DNA of 64,000 nucleotides from an uncultured Flavobacteriales bacterium (GTDB lineage: Bacteria > Bacteroidota > Bacteroidia > Flavobacteriales > BACL11), in NCBI GenBank assembly GCA_950069165.1, contig CATMIT010000001.1, positions 1 through 64,000 of the forward strand. Reading direction: 5' to 3'. The position numbers and the translations under genes are program-made. The stretch's first letter is position 1; each line of letters opens with the position of its first letter. A model generated the notes under the pieces. It was given only the letters and a program-made list of their open reading frames with translations. It had not been told where the DNA came from and did not search any database. Positions 27,633-36,876 of this stretch are shown here, piece after piece.

Positions 27633-28795
27633 ATGAAAAAAATCAGTTTGTCTGTAGCGGTTGTTTTTACAATGATAACTGTAACAAAAGCACAAAACAG
27701 TGCAGAAAAAATTATTGCAGGGAATCAGGGGCTACATATTGGTGGTTATGGTCAAATTGACTTTAATTTACCGACAAGAGATGGTACAATTTACAAAAAC
27801 GGAACTTTGGATGTGCACCGCTTTATTACTTTTATAGGGTATAAATTTAACGAGAAGGCTTCTTTTGTGTCCGAAATTGAGTTTGAACATGTTACGGAAG
27901 TGTATATTGAACAAGCGTTTTTGGATTACAAAATTAAAGATAACCTTTCGGTAAGTGCAGGTTTAATGCTTATCCCAATGGGTATTCAAAATTTGTATCA
28001 TGAGCCCCCAACTTATAATGGGGTGGAAAGAACCAATGTGGACAAATACATTGTACCGACAACCTGGAGAGAATTGGGAATTAGTTTGAGCGGAAGAAGT
28101 ATTGATAACTCTTTAAACTATCAATTTATGGTGGTAAATGGCTTTAACGGTTATGATGATGGAGGAAAATTTTCTGGTAAAAGTGGCCTAAGAGGAGGAA
28201 GCCAAAAGGAGCAGAATCCTACATTACTTTTCCTGATTTAGCAGGGCGGATTTCTTACTATGGCCAGCCAGGATTAAACTTAGGGCTCTCCGCTTATGTT
28301 GGAGATTCTGAAAGCAAAGCTTATGATGGATTAGATTTGGCTGATGAAACGGCTGTTGCATCTGCTGATTCAACCATTATTGGTATTCAAATGCTTGGTG
28401 TGGATGCGAGATACCAAAAAGGCGCTTTACAACTAAGGGGACAATATATCATTGCTAATTTATCCAATACTGATCAGTATAATGCTAAATCTTCTACTGA
28501 CTTGGGAAGTAAAATGACTGGATATTATGCAGAGCTTGGATACAATATATTAGCAAATTATAATACTACAAATGAGCTAATTTGTTTTGCTCGATATGAA
28601 AACTATAACACGCATGCAGAAGCAGAAAAAGCAACTGTAATAAATGATGCTTACAACAGAACTGACATCACAATAGGATTAGGGTTTAAGCTGGCGCAAG
28701 GAGCTATGTTTAAAGCAGATTACCAATTATTATCTGATGAGTCTAGTGAAAATAAAAAAGGACAATTTAATTTCGGAACTGCAATTTGGTTCTAA
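27633..28795 (+). pseudogene. Outer-membrane porin (OprO/P-like), frameshifted
   Basis: The first half (27633-28241) begins with a signal peptide (cleavage near TKAQ) and a barrel start QGLHIGGYGQIDFNLPTRD, then VSEIEFEHVTEVYIEQAFLD, typical of phosphate-selective-porin-like proteins of Bacteroidota. At the A-run 28204-28207 the frame shifts. The correct continuation (GAESYITFPDLAGRISYYG ... YDGLDLADETAV) runs in the -1 frame to 28795 and ends GQFNFGTAIWF, a good final beta strand. One missing base in CAAAAGG explains it. Either this is a recent mutation or a sequencing/assembly error; everything else is intact (about 387 residues when joined). It leads the haem/iron locus. Confidence 0.75.
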
Positions 28796-28813
28796 ATAAA
28801 AGGATTTTGCATA

Positions 28814-29350
28814 ATGCATATTAAAAACAATATAAGTAAGACTGCCACTATTTTAGTGGTTGCTTTGCTTTTTTTCTCATTCAAATTTTCCGATTGGGAA
28901 TTTGATAAAAAGTATAGAGCTCTTATTCATAAATCTATTTCTGAAATATTTAATAGTAGCACCTATATTACGGAAGAATTGGAATCTTTTGAGGAGTCCT
29001 TTTATACCATAAAAGAAAGTGAAAAAATTGTAGGATATTTTGTAGTTGCCAAGGCTCCATCCAAATTTCATCAGTTTGATTATTACATTATTTTTAATGC
29101 GAAAACGGATATTCTTAAAATCGAAATTCTGCAATACAGAGAAAATTATGGGGCAGAAATTTGCAATAAAAGATGGCTTAAAAAATTCAACCATATTTCA
29201 ACATACAATTATGCAAAATATAATCGTGAAATTGATGGAATTTCAGGAGCAACAATCTCAGTAAATAGTTTGAAAAAAGATGTTTTTCATCTTACAAATG
29301 TGTTAAAAGAAAAACTTTTTAATGATGATAAAAATCATAAAAAATACTAA
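28814..29350 (+). CDS. FMN-binding domain protein
   Basis: Small protein with an N-terminal hydrophobic segment (residues ~10-25, signal or anchor) and a C-terminal FMN_bind domain. The motif DGISGATIS near residue 140 matches the site where FMN is attached covalently to Thr by ApbE in related proteins. The preceding region (YYIIFNAKTDILKIEILQYR) fits the fold. It lies 18 bases after the porin and 25 bases before the TonB-dependent receptor, so it is probably co-transcribed. In such a setting it could pass electrons for periplasmic reduction of iron or haem iron; that role is inference. The ApbE enzyme is not in the window. Confidence 0.8.
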   Translation: MHIKNNISKTATILVVALLFFSFKFSDWEFDKKYRALIHKSISEIFNSSTYITEELESFEESFYTIKESEKIVGYFVVAKAPSKFHQFDYYIIFNAKTDILKIEILQYRENYGAEICNKRWLKKFNHISTYNYAKYNREIDGISGATISVNSLKKDVFHLTNVLKEKLFNDDKNHKKY

Positions 29351-29375
29351 GCGCACATTTGCCTAAATTCTGAAA

Positions 29376-31451
29376 TTGAAAAACACCTTGTTTTTTTTAA
29401 GCATTTTATTTGTTTTTACTGCATTTGGTCAAACTAAAAGCGATAGTATTTCTATTAAAAAAAAGCATAAAGAAGTAAGCATTTCGGCTACAAAATCAAG
29501 CAAATCATTGGATGCTTTGCCAATTCCAGGAAGTATAATTAGCGAAAAAGAAATTACTGAAACTGCAGCAACTAAGTTAGATGAGGTAATTGAAAAGCAA
29601 ACGGGAATTATAAGCGTGCCGACTAAAACAGGAACTAAGGGTGTGCAAATGCAAGGGCTTGATGCTTCCTATATCGCCATTCTTTTAGATGGCTGTCCAA
29701 TGATTGGTAGATCATTTGGGGCATTTGATTTAAATAGAATTTCTCTTGCTGACATTGAAAAGATTGAAATTATAAGAGGAGCCTCCTCTTCTTTGTATGG
29801 CTCTAATGCATTGGGGGGAGTAATTAATCTAATCAGTAAAAACCAAGTGGAAGATGGAAAGAATATGTTTTTGAGCATGAAATATGGCACTAACAATAGC
29901 TTAAATTCTAGCGCACTTTATCAATATAAAAAAGGAGGACTGCAACTTTCTAATTCCATGGATTATTATAAAACGGATGGTTATGATTTGATAGATTCTG
30001 ATTTGCTTAACACTATCAATCCTCTTAGCAATTATTCTTTTCGCATTAAAATAAAGTACGATTTGTCAGAAAAAATAATTTTAAAAGCGAATGGGCGATA
30101 TTTTAATCAAGAGCAAGAAAACACAGGGGAGAAATCTAATTTGCTTTTGGAAGGCGAAAGCCAAATCAAGGAATGGAATTTAGGTTCTTCTATTAAATAT
30201 TTGATGCATTCTAATTTTTCTACAGAAGCGGAAATTTATACTACAAATTATAGAACAGATGAGTTTTTGCTAAATCAAAATGGCAGCTTATTTGACAAGA
30301 ATTATTTTGACCACACCCTATTGCAATCAGAATTAAGGAATAATTTTAACTTTAAAGCAATAAATGGAATTATTGGATTTGGGATGACAAAGGAGAAATT
30401 AGACCGAAAATATTTTTCTAGTATCGCCCAACAAGATTTAAAGTTTTTATATGGGCAATTGGATTGTCTTGCTTTTGGAGTTGTGGATATTATTGCTGGA
30501 AGTAGGTATGATAATTATAGCAATTATGCTACTGAAATTTCTAATAAATTGGCCTTAGGATTTCCCATTTCAAAGCAACTGAAAATAAATAGCTCGGTAG
30601 GAACTGGTTTTAAGATTCCTGATTTCAGACAAAGGTATTTTGATTTTACCAACTCCACAATTGGCTATACAGTTTTAGGAAGAGAAGTGGCTTTTGATAG
30701 ATTGACTGCCATGGAAAATGACGGAATGTTGCAAGGTATTTTTATCCCTTTTTCAGAAATAAATTCTCCATTAAAATCAGAAACTTCCCTTAATATAAAT
30801 GTGGGAATTAAATTTAAGGTTAATGAAAAAACATCTTTTAACATCAATTTTTTCAAGAATGAAGTAGTTAATTTAATTGAGGCACAACTAGTGGCTAACA
30901 AAACAAATACTTTGCCTGTTTTTAGTTATTTCAATCTAAATCAAGTGGAAACAAAGGGGATGGAGTTTAATACACGCTTTCGCCCAAATTCTAAATTAGA
31001 AATAAAAGCTGGCTATCAATTGCTTTTCGCTTTCGATAGTGATATTAAAACTAGATTTGAAACAGGAGATGTGTATGCAAAAGATGCAGAAACATTGGTA
31101 AGTTTCAAGCTGAAGAAAGACGACTATTTTGGGCTTTTCAATAGATCTAGACATATGGGAAATCTAAAATTGTTTTATCAGTTTAACGACAAATTAGATT
31201 TAAATACCATCATCACTTATAGAAGCAAATACGCCCTTTATGATTCTAATGGAAATAATTTATTAGACACTTATGATGAGTTTATAGATGGCTATGCCCT
31301 TTGTGATGTTGGGATCACCCATCATACAAATGCTTCCAAATCTATTCAACTGGGCGTGAAAAACATTTTTGATTTTACCAACCCAGAATATATTAGCAAT
31401 ATTTCAGGAAGATTATATTATATTAACCTTAAAATAAATTTTAAAAACTAA
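29376..31451 (+). CDS. TonB-dependent outer-membrane receptor (haem/iron uptake)
   Basis: A 691-residue TonB-dependent receptor. A signal peptide (ending FTAFGQ) is followed by the plug domain (DEVIEKQTGIISVPTKTGTK, then IEKIEIIRGASSSLYGSNAL) and a 22-strand-type barrel that ends with a C-terminal aromatic-rich strand (GRLYYINLKINF). The start is a TTG at 29376; no in-frame ATG gives a better signal peptide. The next gene encodes a HmuY-like lipoprotein, so haem is the most likely substrate, as for the HmuR-HmuY pair of Porphyromonas gingivalis. A vitamin or siderophore receptor is possible. Confidence 0.85.
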   Translation: MKNTLFFLSILFVFTAFGQTKSDSISIKKKHKEVSISATKSSKSLDALPIPGSIISEKEITETAATKLDEVIEKQTGIISVPTKTGTKGVQMQGLDASYIAILLDGCPMIGRSFGAFDLNRISLADIEKIEIIRGASSSLYGSNALGGVINLISKNQVEDGKNMFLSMKYGTNNSLNSSALYQYKKGGLQLSNSMDYYKTDGYDLIDSDLLNTINPLSNYSFRIKIKYDLSEKIILKANGRYFNQEQENTGEKSNLLLEGESQIKEWNLGSSIKYLMHSNFSTEAEIYTTNYRTDEFLLNQNGSLFDKNYFDHTLLQSELRNNFNFKAINGIIGFGMTKEKLDRKYFSSIAQQDLKFLYGQLDCLAFGVVDIIAGSRYDNYSNYATEISNKLALGFPISKQLKINSSVGTGFKIPDFRQRYFDFTNSTIGYTVLGREVAFDRLTAMENDGMLQGIFIPFSEINSPLKSETSLNINVGIKFKVNEKTSFNINFFKNEVVNLIEAQLVANKTNTLPVFSYFNLNQVETKGMEFNTRFRPNSKLEIKAGYQLLFAFDSDIKTRFETGDVYAKDAETLVSFKLKKDDYFGLFNRSRHMGNLKLFYQFNDKLDLNTIITYRSKYALYDSNGNNLLDTYDEFIDGYALCDVGITHHTNASKSIQLGVKNIFDFTNPEYISNISGRLYYINLKINFKN

Positions 31452-31481
31452 CCCAAATAACAATAACAAAAAACAAAAACA

Positions 31482-32258
31482 ATGAAAACGAAATTAGTTT
31501 TATCTATGCTTACACTAGCTGTTGTGTTTACAGCATGTAAAAAGGAAAGTCCTGAACCTATTACTGGATGTACAGACCCTACAGCTATTAATTTTAATCC
31601 ATTAGCTTCTATTGATGATAGCTCTTGCGTATATGATATTTATGGATGTACAGACTCTACTGCTATTAATTTTAATCCATTAGCTTCTATTGATGATAGC
31701 TCTTGTATTTATGAGACAATAGTTGCTGGAACAATTACTGAATTAGACGCTCAGGCAGCAACATTTGCACCTAACCCTCCACCAGAACCCCCAACCATTA
31801 CTGGAGATTATACAAAATTCAGTTTTGCAGAAGGAACTGTAGTTGAGGGAGACGATTGGGATGTTGCTTTCAGATCAACTTCTATTATTTTTAATGGGGG
31901 CATGGCTTCTGATACATCTCAACCAAACAGAACAGGAAATGCTGCTGTGTATTTGATAGATGGCACAATGGAAGATATTAGCTTAGTAGATGAGAGTTTA
32001 TTGCTGCAAGATGAGGCAACTTCTACTGCAATAATTGATGATATGGGCATTCAGCAAATGGGCTGGTGTATTTATGATTTCGCTACCAATATGATTTCAC
32101 CAATTGCGGGAAAAATACTAGTGGTAAGAACGCACGATAACAAATATGCTAAAATTGAGATTCTTAATTTTTATGATGCTACATGTACAAATGTGTATGG
32201 AGGATTTTATACCTTCAACTATGTGTATCAATCAGAAGAAAGTAATTTAACTTTTTAA
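31482..32258 (+). CDS. HmuY-like haem-binding lipoprotein with two GCTD repeats
   Basis: Surface lipoprotein: the signal peptide ends in the lipobox VVFTAC (Cys19). Next come two 26-residue repeats of the GCTDPTAINFNPLASIDDSS form, each ending in Cys and Tyr, a motif known from many marine Bacteroidota exoproteins. The rest resembles the HmuY family: YTKFSFAEGTVVEGDDWDVAF, then RTGNAAVYLI and MGWCIYDFATNMISPI. HmuY proteins capture haem and deliver it to a TonB-dependent receptor, which is the gene directly upstream (30 bases). Two Met/His-like axial ligands cannot be placed with confidence. A terminator follows at 32280. Confidence 0.78.
   Translation: MKTKLVLSMLTLAVVFTACKKESPEPITGCTDPTAINFNPLASIDDSSCVYDIYGCTDSTAINFNPLASIDDSSCIYETIVAGTITELDAQAATFAPNPPPEPPTITGDYTKFSFAEGTVVEGDDWDVAFRSTSIIFNGGMASDTSQPNRTGNAAVYLIDGTMEDISLVDESLLLQDEATSTAIIDDMGIQQMGWCIYDFATNMISPIAGKILVVRTHDNKYAKIEILNFYDATCTNVYGGFYTFNYVYQSEESNLTF
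31566..31715 (+). repeat. Two near-identical 78-bp tandem repeats inside the HmuY-like gene
   Basis: Units start at 31566 and 31644 with GGATGTACAGAC. They differ at only a few bases until near the end of the second unit. They encode the GCTD repeats and suggest a recent duplication. Confidence 0.9.
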
Positions 32259-32279
32259 AAAAATAAGGGTTAGCAAAAA

Positions 32280-32312
32280 GAAAAGTCCCCTATTTGGGTA
32301 CTTTTCTTATTT
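32280..32312 (+). terminator. Intrinsic terminator after the HmuY-like gene
   Basis: GAAAAGTCCC and GGGTACTTTTC form a stem with one bulged base around CTATTT, followed by TTATTTTT. It closes the haem-locus transcript 22 bases after the stop codon; its T-run is part of the next promoter. Confidence 0.7.
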
Positions 32313-32315
32313 TTG
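32308..32315 (+). promoter_or_regulatory. -7 promoter element of the msrBA gene
   Basis: TATTTTTG is an exact TAnnTTTG match, 14 bases before the ATG at 32330. It overlaps the T-run of the upstream terminator, so the two genes share a very compact junction. Confidence 0.5.
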
Positions 32316-32329
32316 TATAAAAATAAAAG

Positions 32330-33172
32330 ATGGACAAAGATTATTTTTCTCATCTAAGCCCAGAAGAAAGGGGAATTCTAAAAAACAAAGGAACAGAAGC
32401 TGCCTTTTCTGGGGTATACAATGACTTTTTTGAAGTTGGAATCTTTGTTTGTAGGGCTTGCGAAAATCCACTTTATGAGTCCAATACCAAATTTAATTCT
32501 GACTGTGGTTGGCCATCATTTGATGATGAAATTATTGATTCCATTAAAAAATATGAAGATTTAAGTGGCGGAAGTGTTCGTGCAGAAATTTGTTGTGCAA
32601 AATGTGATGGTCATTTGGGGCATGTTTTTGAAGGAGAACAAATAACTACAAAAAATACTCGACATTGTGTAAACTCTTTAAGCATAAAATTTGTATCGCA
32701 CAGCAATTTGGAAATAGCCGCTTTTGGGGCAGGCTGTTTTTGGTCGGTGGAGAAAATTTTCAAATCTGTAAAAGGCGTTTATATGGTGCAAGTCGGCTAT
32801 ATGGGAGGGGATACCTTAAACCCCACCTACAATGATATTTGTAGAGGTGATACAAATCATGCTGAGGTTTTACAAATCGCTTTTAACCCTGAAATTATTT
32901 CCTACTCTGACTTACTGAAAGTCTTTTGGCAAAATCATAATCCTACCACTTTAAACAGGCAAGGACCGGATATGGGAACGCAATATCGTTCCGTAATTTT
33001 TTACTATTCTGAGCTGCAGAAAAGACAAGCAGAGCAGTCAAAACAAGAAGCTCAAACTAACTTTACTGCTCCCATTGTCACACAAATAGTAGCATCCTCT
33101 ATCTTCTACCGAGCAGAGGAATATCATCAAGATTATCTGGAGAAAAATAATTTAGGAAATTGTAGTTTATGA
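32330..33172 (+). CDS. msrBA: Bifunctional methionine sulfoxide reductase MsrB-MsrA
   Basis: Fusion of both methionine sulfoxide reductases, which repair oxidised Met in proteins. Residues 1-125 are MsrB: zinc pairs CRAC (41-44) and CAKC (89-92), and the catalytic Cys113 in RHCVNSLSIKF. Residues ~128-280 are MsrA: catalytic Cys136 in GAGCFWSVE, then GYMGGDTLNPTY and the HAEV and EYHQDY elements. The B-then-A order is the reverse of the PilB type. No signal peptide is present, so it should be cytoplasmic. The C-terminal NCSL may hold the resolving Cys of the MsrA part. It overlaps the end of the convergent kinase gene by six bases. Confidence 0.95.
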   Translation: MDKDYFSHLSPEERGILKNKGTEAAFSGVYNDFFEVGIFVCRACENPLYESNTKFNSDCGWPSFDDEIIDSIKKYEDLSGGSVRAEICCAKCDGHLGHVFEGEQITTKNTRHCVNSLSIKFVSHSNLEIAAFGAGCFWSVEKIFKSVKGVYMVQVGYMGGDTLNPTYNDICRGDTNHAEVLQIAFNPEIISYSDLLKVFWQNHNPTTLNRQGPDMGTQYRSVIFYYSELQKRQAEQSKQEAQTNFTAPIVTQIVASSIFYRAEEYHQDYLEKNNLGNCSL

Positions 33173-34318
33173 TTGTTTAGGTAAAGAAATACAAAAGGTT
33201 GTCCCTTCACCTTGCACTGAACTTTTTACAAATATTCGCCCTTTATGATAATCTTCAATTATTCTTTTGGCAAGAGAAAGCCCCAAACCCCATCCTCTTT
33301 TTTTGGAAGTTACCCCAGGTTTGAAAATTGAATTAATTAGTCCTGGCTCTATCCCTTTTCCTGAGTCATTGATGTGAATGTTTACCCTAGTTAACTCCTC
33401 CTCAATTTTAATTTTTATGAGCCCCTCTCCTTTCATTGCATCCACCGCATTTTTACAAATATTCTCAATAACCCAGTTTAGAAGAACAGTGCTAACAGGA
33501 ATAATTATTGTAGATTGTTCATGTAAAATATTAAATTCTACTTTTTCAGGCAAGCGAGATTTCAAATAATTTGTAGCATCCACCACCAATTCCACAATGT
33601 CTTTTTTCTCCAAGGTTGGTTTTGAACCAATCTTTGAAAAACGGTCGGTAATGGTTTCCAGCCGGGCAATATCCTTTTCCATTTCCATTACCATATCTCT
33701 TGTTTCTTTTTTTGATTTTAGAAGTTCCACCCAAGCCATAAGGGAAGATAGTGGGGTGCCAATTTGATGGGCAGTTTCTTTTGCCATTCCAACCCACACT
33801 TGGTTTTGTTCTGCTTTTCGGGCTGAGCTAAAAGCCAAATAAGCAATAAACATGAATAGAGAAATAAGCCCTAATTGAAACATGGGATAATAACGCAAAC
33901 GAGTAAGTAAAATAGAATCTTTATAGTACAAAAGTTGCTTATAATCTTCAAAAACTTGAATCTCAATTGGCGCATTTTGTGCCTTCATTATAATGAGCTG
34001 CTTTTGCAAATATTCAGCCGTTATTTCACTTATAGGATTTAAGTTTCTATAGTTTAAAATACTGTCATTTTCATCTGCTAAAATAATAGGGATATTTTCA
34101 TTGGATTCCATCACCTTTATGGCTAAGGAAAAATTGCCATCATCCGAAATATTAACCATCTGATTGGTAGCATAAGCCCAAATTTCTATTTTCTTTTTTT
34201 CTTCATAAGCTAATGATTTTACTAAGCTATTGGTAACAAAAAGAGAGGATATCCCAATGATAATGGCAAAAATTAAAAGCCAAAATTTCCAAGTTTTTTT
34301 TCTGTTATAAATATTCAT
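33167..34318 (-). CDS. Membrane sensor histidine kinase
   Basis: Sensor kinase with two membrane helices (about 13-32 and 146-165) that enclose an extracytoplasmic sensor domain of ~110 residues. The cytoplasmic part has the H-box ETAHQIGTPLSSLMAW (His184, the phosphorylation site), the N-box NICKNAVDAM, G1 DSGKGIEPG and G2 GWGLGLSLAKRI. There is no HAMP domain and no response regulator beside it, so it is an orphan here and its signal is unknown. It is followed 12 bases upstream on the same strand by the AsmA-like gene, with which it may share a transcript. Confidence 0.92.
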   Translation of the reverse strand: MNIYNRKKTWKFWLLIFAIIIGISSLFVTNSLVKSLAYEEKKKIEIWAYATNQMVNISDDGNFSLAIKVMESNENIPIILADENDSILNYRNLNPISEITAEYLQKQLIIMKAQNAPIEIQVFEDYKQLLYYKDSILLTRLRYYPMFQLGLISLFMFIAYLAFSSARKAEQNQVWVGMAKETAHQIGTPLSSLMAWVELLKSKKETRDMVMEMEKDIARLETITDRFSKIGSKPTLEKKDIVELVVDATNYLKSRLPEKVEFNILHEQSTIIIPVSTVLLNWVIENICKNAVDAMKGEGLIKIKIEEELTRVNIHINDSGKGIEPGLINSIFKPGVTSKKRGWGLGLSLAKRIIEDYHKGRIFVKSSVQGEGTTFCISLPKQS

Positions 34319-34330
34319 CTTTTTTATTTT

Positions 34331-36820
34331 TTATCCTTCATCTTTCCATTCCAAAATAATGTCTGGGGATTTTTCTTCCGGGAGTTTAGTGCTGTCCGTT
34401 TTTTGATTTAAGACATCCTTCTTTATAATCGTTTTTATTTCTTCCACCTGTTTTTTAAATTCTGTTTTTATCTTTTCTTTTATTTTTATTTTATCAAAAT
34501 AAATATTCGGATTATCCATATTTCCAGTCATTTTAAGATGCAGTGTGGTATGGCCCAAACCATCATCTTCCACTATTCCGAACTCACTGTTAATGTTTGT
34601 ATTTTTCTTTCTAAACTTTTTTGAAATTAGCTCTGAAAGCAAAAGGCGAACTTGATAATCAATTTCGTTATCAAAACTATGCGTGCCCGCAATAGACACG
34701 CTTAGTGCTGAAGAGTTTATATCCATAGCATCTATTTTTATAATGTTATGTTCAATCCTAATGGTGGTTTCAAGTGTGGAGAATTTTACATTTTTCAATT
34801 CTTCAACGCTAACATAAGAAGATAAACTAAGAAGTGGTGAAAATTCTACTAATTCTCCTTTTTCTATTATTAATTCGGAGCTTAGTTGCAATTTATTTGG
34901 GTCGAATTCAAAGCCAGGATTCCAGCTCGATTGCAGTTGAACATCAGCAGTTCCTTCCCCTTTTATGTGTTTGTCCTGAATGAATTCTTGTCCAAAATTT
35001 TGAAAAGCAGAAAACAAATTTCTGATATTTATTTTTTCCAAATGAGCTGATGTAAACAATTTAAGATAATTGTAAGGCCTTTCGTAAAATTTTACTTCCC
35101 CTGTAATTTCTCCATTTAAAGTATTCATTTTTACATCCTTTGCCTTTAAAGTATAATTGCTGTATTCAATCTTGGCATCAATATTTTCAGCAACAAAATA
35201 CTGATAACTGAGTTGTTGAATATTTGTTTTTAAATTTACTTCAATCCAATTTGGCAGGGTAGAAGTTGATTTTCCTTCCGACATTTCTTTAAGTGTCATC
35301 AGCTCATCAAATTTTACATATACCGATTGCATATTTCCTTCCACTACTATTTTAGGTACGGCAGCCAAAAGATAAGGAATAAAATTTGTAATTGTTCCGT
35401 CAAATTTAATGTCGCTATCGGATATGGTAATCTCACTATTTTCTATAATTATTTTGTTATCCTTTATTTGACAGCTCATTGCAGGAATACCAAATAGTAA
35501 TGGAAATTTTTTATACTGAAATTCTACATCTTTTAATTGTAAATCGCTTTGATGAATTGATGAAAGAAAATTGTCTTTCATTTTTTCTGAAAAAGACAAA
35601 AGTCCATTGTATTTTGTTTTTGCAATAAGTGTACCTTTCATATTAAAAAATGGCGTGCTATTAAACTGATGATTTACCTCTGCCAAATCCAGATTAGAAT
35701 TGATATCTATGCTAAGATAATAGTTGTTTAAATTGCTCACCATAAAAGAAGCTGCTAGTGTTCCGTTTCCTGTTTTGGCACTGCATTTTTCTGCCTTTAT
35801 TATAGTGCTTTCAAAATTATTGCTTTTGCCATTGTCGATATTCCCACTAAGGGAAACTGCTGTAAGTTTAAAAGGATTTTCTTTCAAATTGAAAAGTCCT
35901 TTTGTTATAGAAAAATCCATATTAAAATGGGGACTTTCCGTTTTGCTTATCACGCCATTTATGAGCCCTTTGCAACTTAAATCCCCTGTAGCTAAAAATG
36001 AACTGCACACAGATTTGAACTTTTCGGGCATGTGCATAAGCACGCTTTTCAATCTTTGATTATCTGCTGAAATATTCAAATTTACACGCTTTCCTTTTAT
36101 CTCACCATCCAATTTAAATTGCACATCTTCAATAAAAATATTAGAATTTTGGATGAAGAATATGCTGTCTGAAATGGCAAAATTTGCATCAATTTTTGTG
36201 TTTTTTTTCTGGATATAGTCTGTATTACCTATCAATAAATTTTGCATAAACATATCCCCTTTTACCAAAAAATTAGATGGTTTTTCCTGCTCAAATTGCA
36301 CTAACACTATGCCTGTTTTTGCCCCAATAGCAACCTTTTTTTTTAGGTGAGAATAGCTAAGACTGGACTCTTTAAAATAAATTTGTTCTATACGTACTTT
36401 TTTTTGATTCTCCTCTTGGGGTTTGAAAATTTTATAATTAGCAAGGCCGTTTATATCATACTTAATATGTAGCTTGCTACCAACTAAAACTATTTTATTG
36501 ATGTGCTGATTTTCAGAAAGCAAATTAAAAATATTGAATTGCAAATACCCCTGTTGGGCATACAATAAGGTGTCATTTATATTTGGCTCTTTTTCCATTA
36601 TTAGCACATCTGTAAGTTTAACAGAGGCGTAAGGAAAATTTTCAAAAACTGAAAAATTTATCTCTTTTACTTCTATTTCAGTAATCAATTTTTCTTTAAT
36701 ATTTTTTAGCATTAGTTGCTCAATTTTTTCGCCATACAAAAAAGTAAAGCCAATGCCAAGCAGTATTACAGAGAACACTACCAAGAAAATAATGCTAATT
36801 ATTTTTTTAATCCATTTCAT
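34331..36820 (-). CDS. AsmA-like protein (inner-membrane anchored, periplasmic)
   Basis: An N-terminal membrane helix (residues ~4-28) precedes a long periplasmic beta-rich region of the AsmA/bridge-type lipid-transfer superfamily. Typical stretches are the N-terminal FENFPYASVKLTDVLIMEK and the C-terminal AsmA-like region with LDINSS-type beta strands, such as DAMDINSSALSVSIAGTHSF. The last 50 residues are a charged, Lys-rich helix. At 829 residues it is normal for Bacteroidota members. Its role, likely in lipid movement or outer-membrane assembly, is known only at family level. It starts 57 bases after the pseudouridine synthase. Confidence 0.82.
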   Translation of the reverse strand: MKWIKKIISIIFLVVFSVILLGIGFTFLYGEKIEQLMLKNIKEKLITEIEVKEINFSVFENFPYASVKLTDVLIMEKEPNINDTLLYAQQGYLQFNIFNLLSENQHINKIVLVGSKLHIKYDINGLANYKIFKPQEENQKKVRIEQIYFKESSLSYSHLKKKVAIGAKTGIVLVQFEQEKPSNFLVKGDMFMQNLLIGNTDYIQKKNTKIDANFAISDSIFFIQNSNIFIEDVQFKLDGEIKGKRVNLNISADNQRLKSVLMHMPEKFKSVCSSFLATGDLSCKGLINGVISKTESPHFNMDFSITKGLFNLKENPFKLTAVSLSGNIDNGKSNNFESTIIKAEKCSAKTGNGTLAASFMVSNLNNYYLSIDINSNLDLAEVNHQFNSTPFFNMKGTLIAKTKYNGLLSFSEKMKDNFLSSIHQSDLQLKDVEFQYKKFPLLFGIPAMSCQIKDNKIIIENSEITISDSDIKFDGTITNFIPYLLAAVPKIVVEGNMQSVYVKFDELMTLKEMSEGKSTSTLPNWIEVNLKTNIQQLSYQYFVAENIDAKIEYSNYTLKAKDVKMNTLNGEITGEVKFYERPYNYLKLFTSAHLEKINIRNLFSAFQNFGQEFIQDKHIKGEGTADVQLQSSWNPGFEFDPNKLQLSSELIIEKGELVEFSPLLSLSSYVSVEELKNVKFSTLETTIRIEHNIIKIDAMDINSSALSVSIAGTHSFDNEIDYQVRLLLSELISKKFRKKNTNINSEFGIVEDDGLGHTTLHLKMTGNMDNPNIYFDKIKIKEKIKTEFKKQVEEIKTIIKKDVLNQKTDSTKLPEEKSPDIILEWKDEG

Positions 36821-36876
36821 TACAAAGGCAAAATATAATAGGAATAACGAATTTTTGGAGCAAAAGAATATACATC

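Noticed and set aside
28200..28212. Programmed -1 frameshift in the porin gene
   Set aside because: The sequence CCAAAAG at the shift is not a X XXY YYZ slippery heptamer and no downstream stimulatory stem is evident, so mutation or error is simpler.
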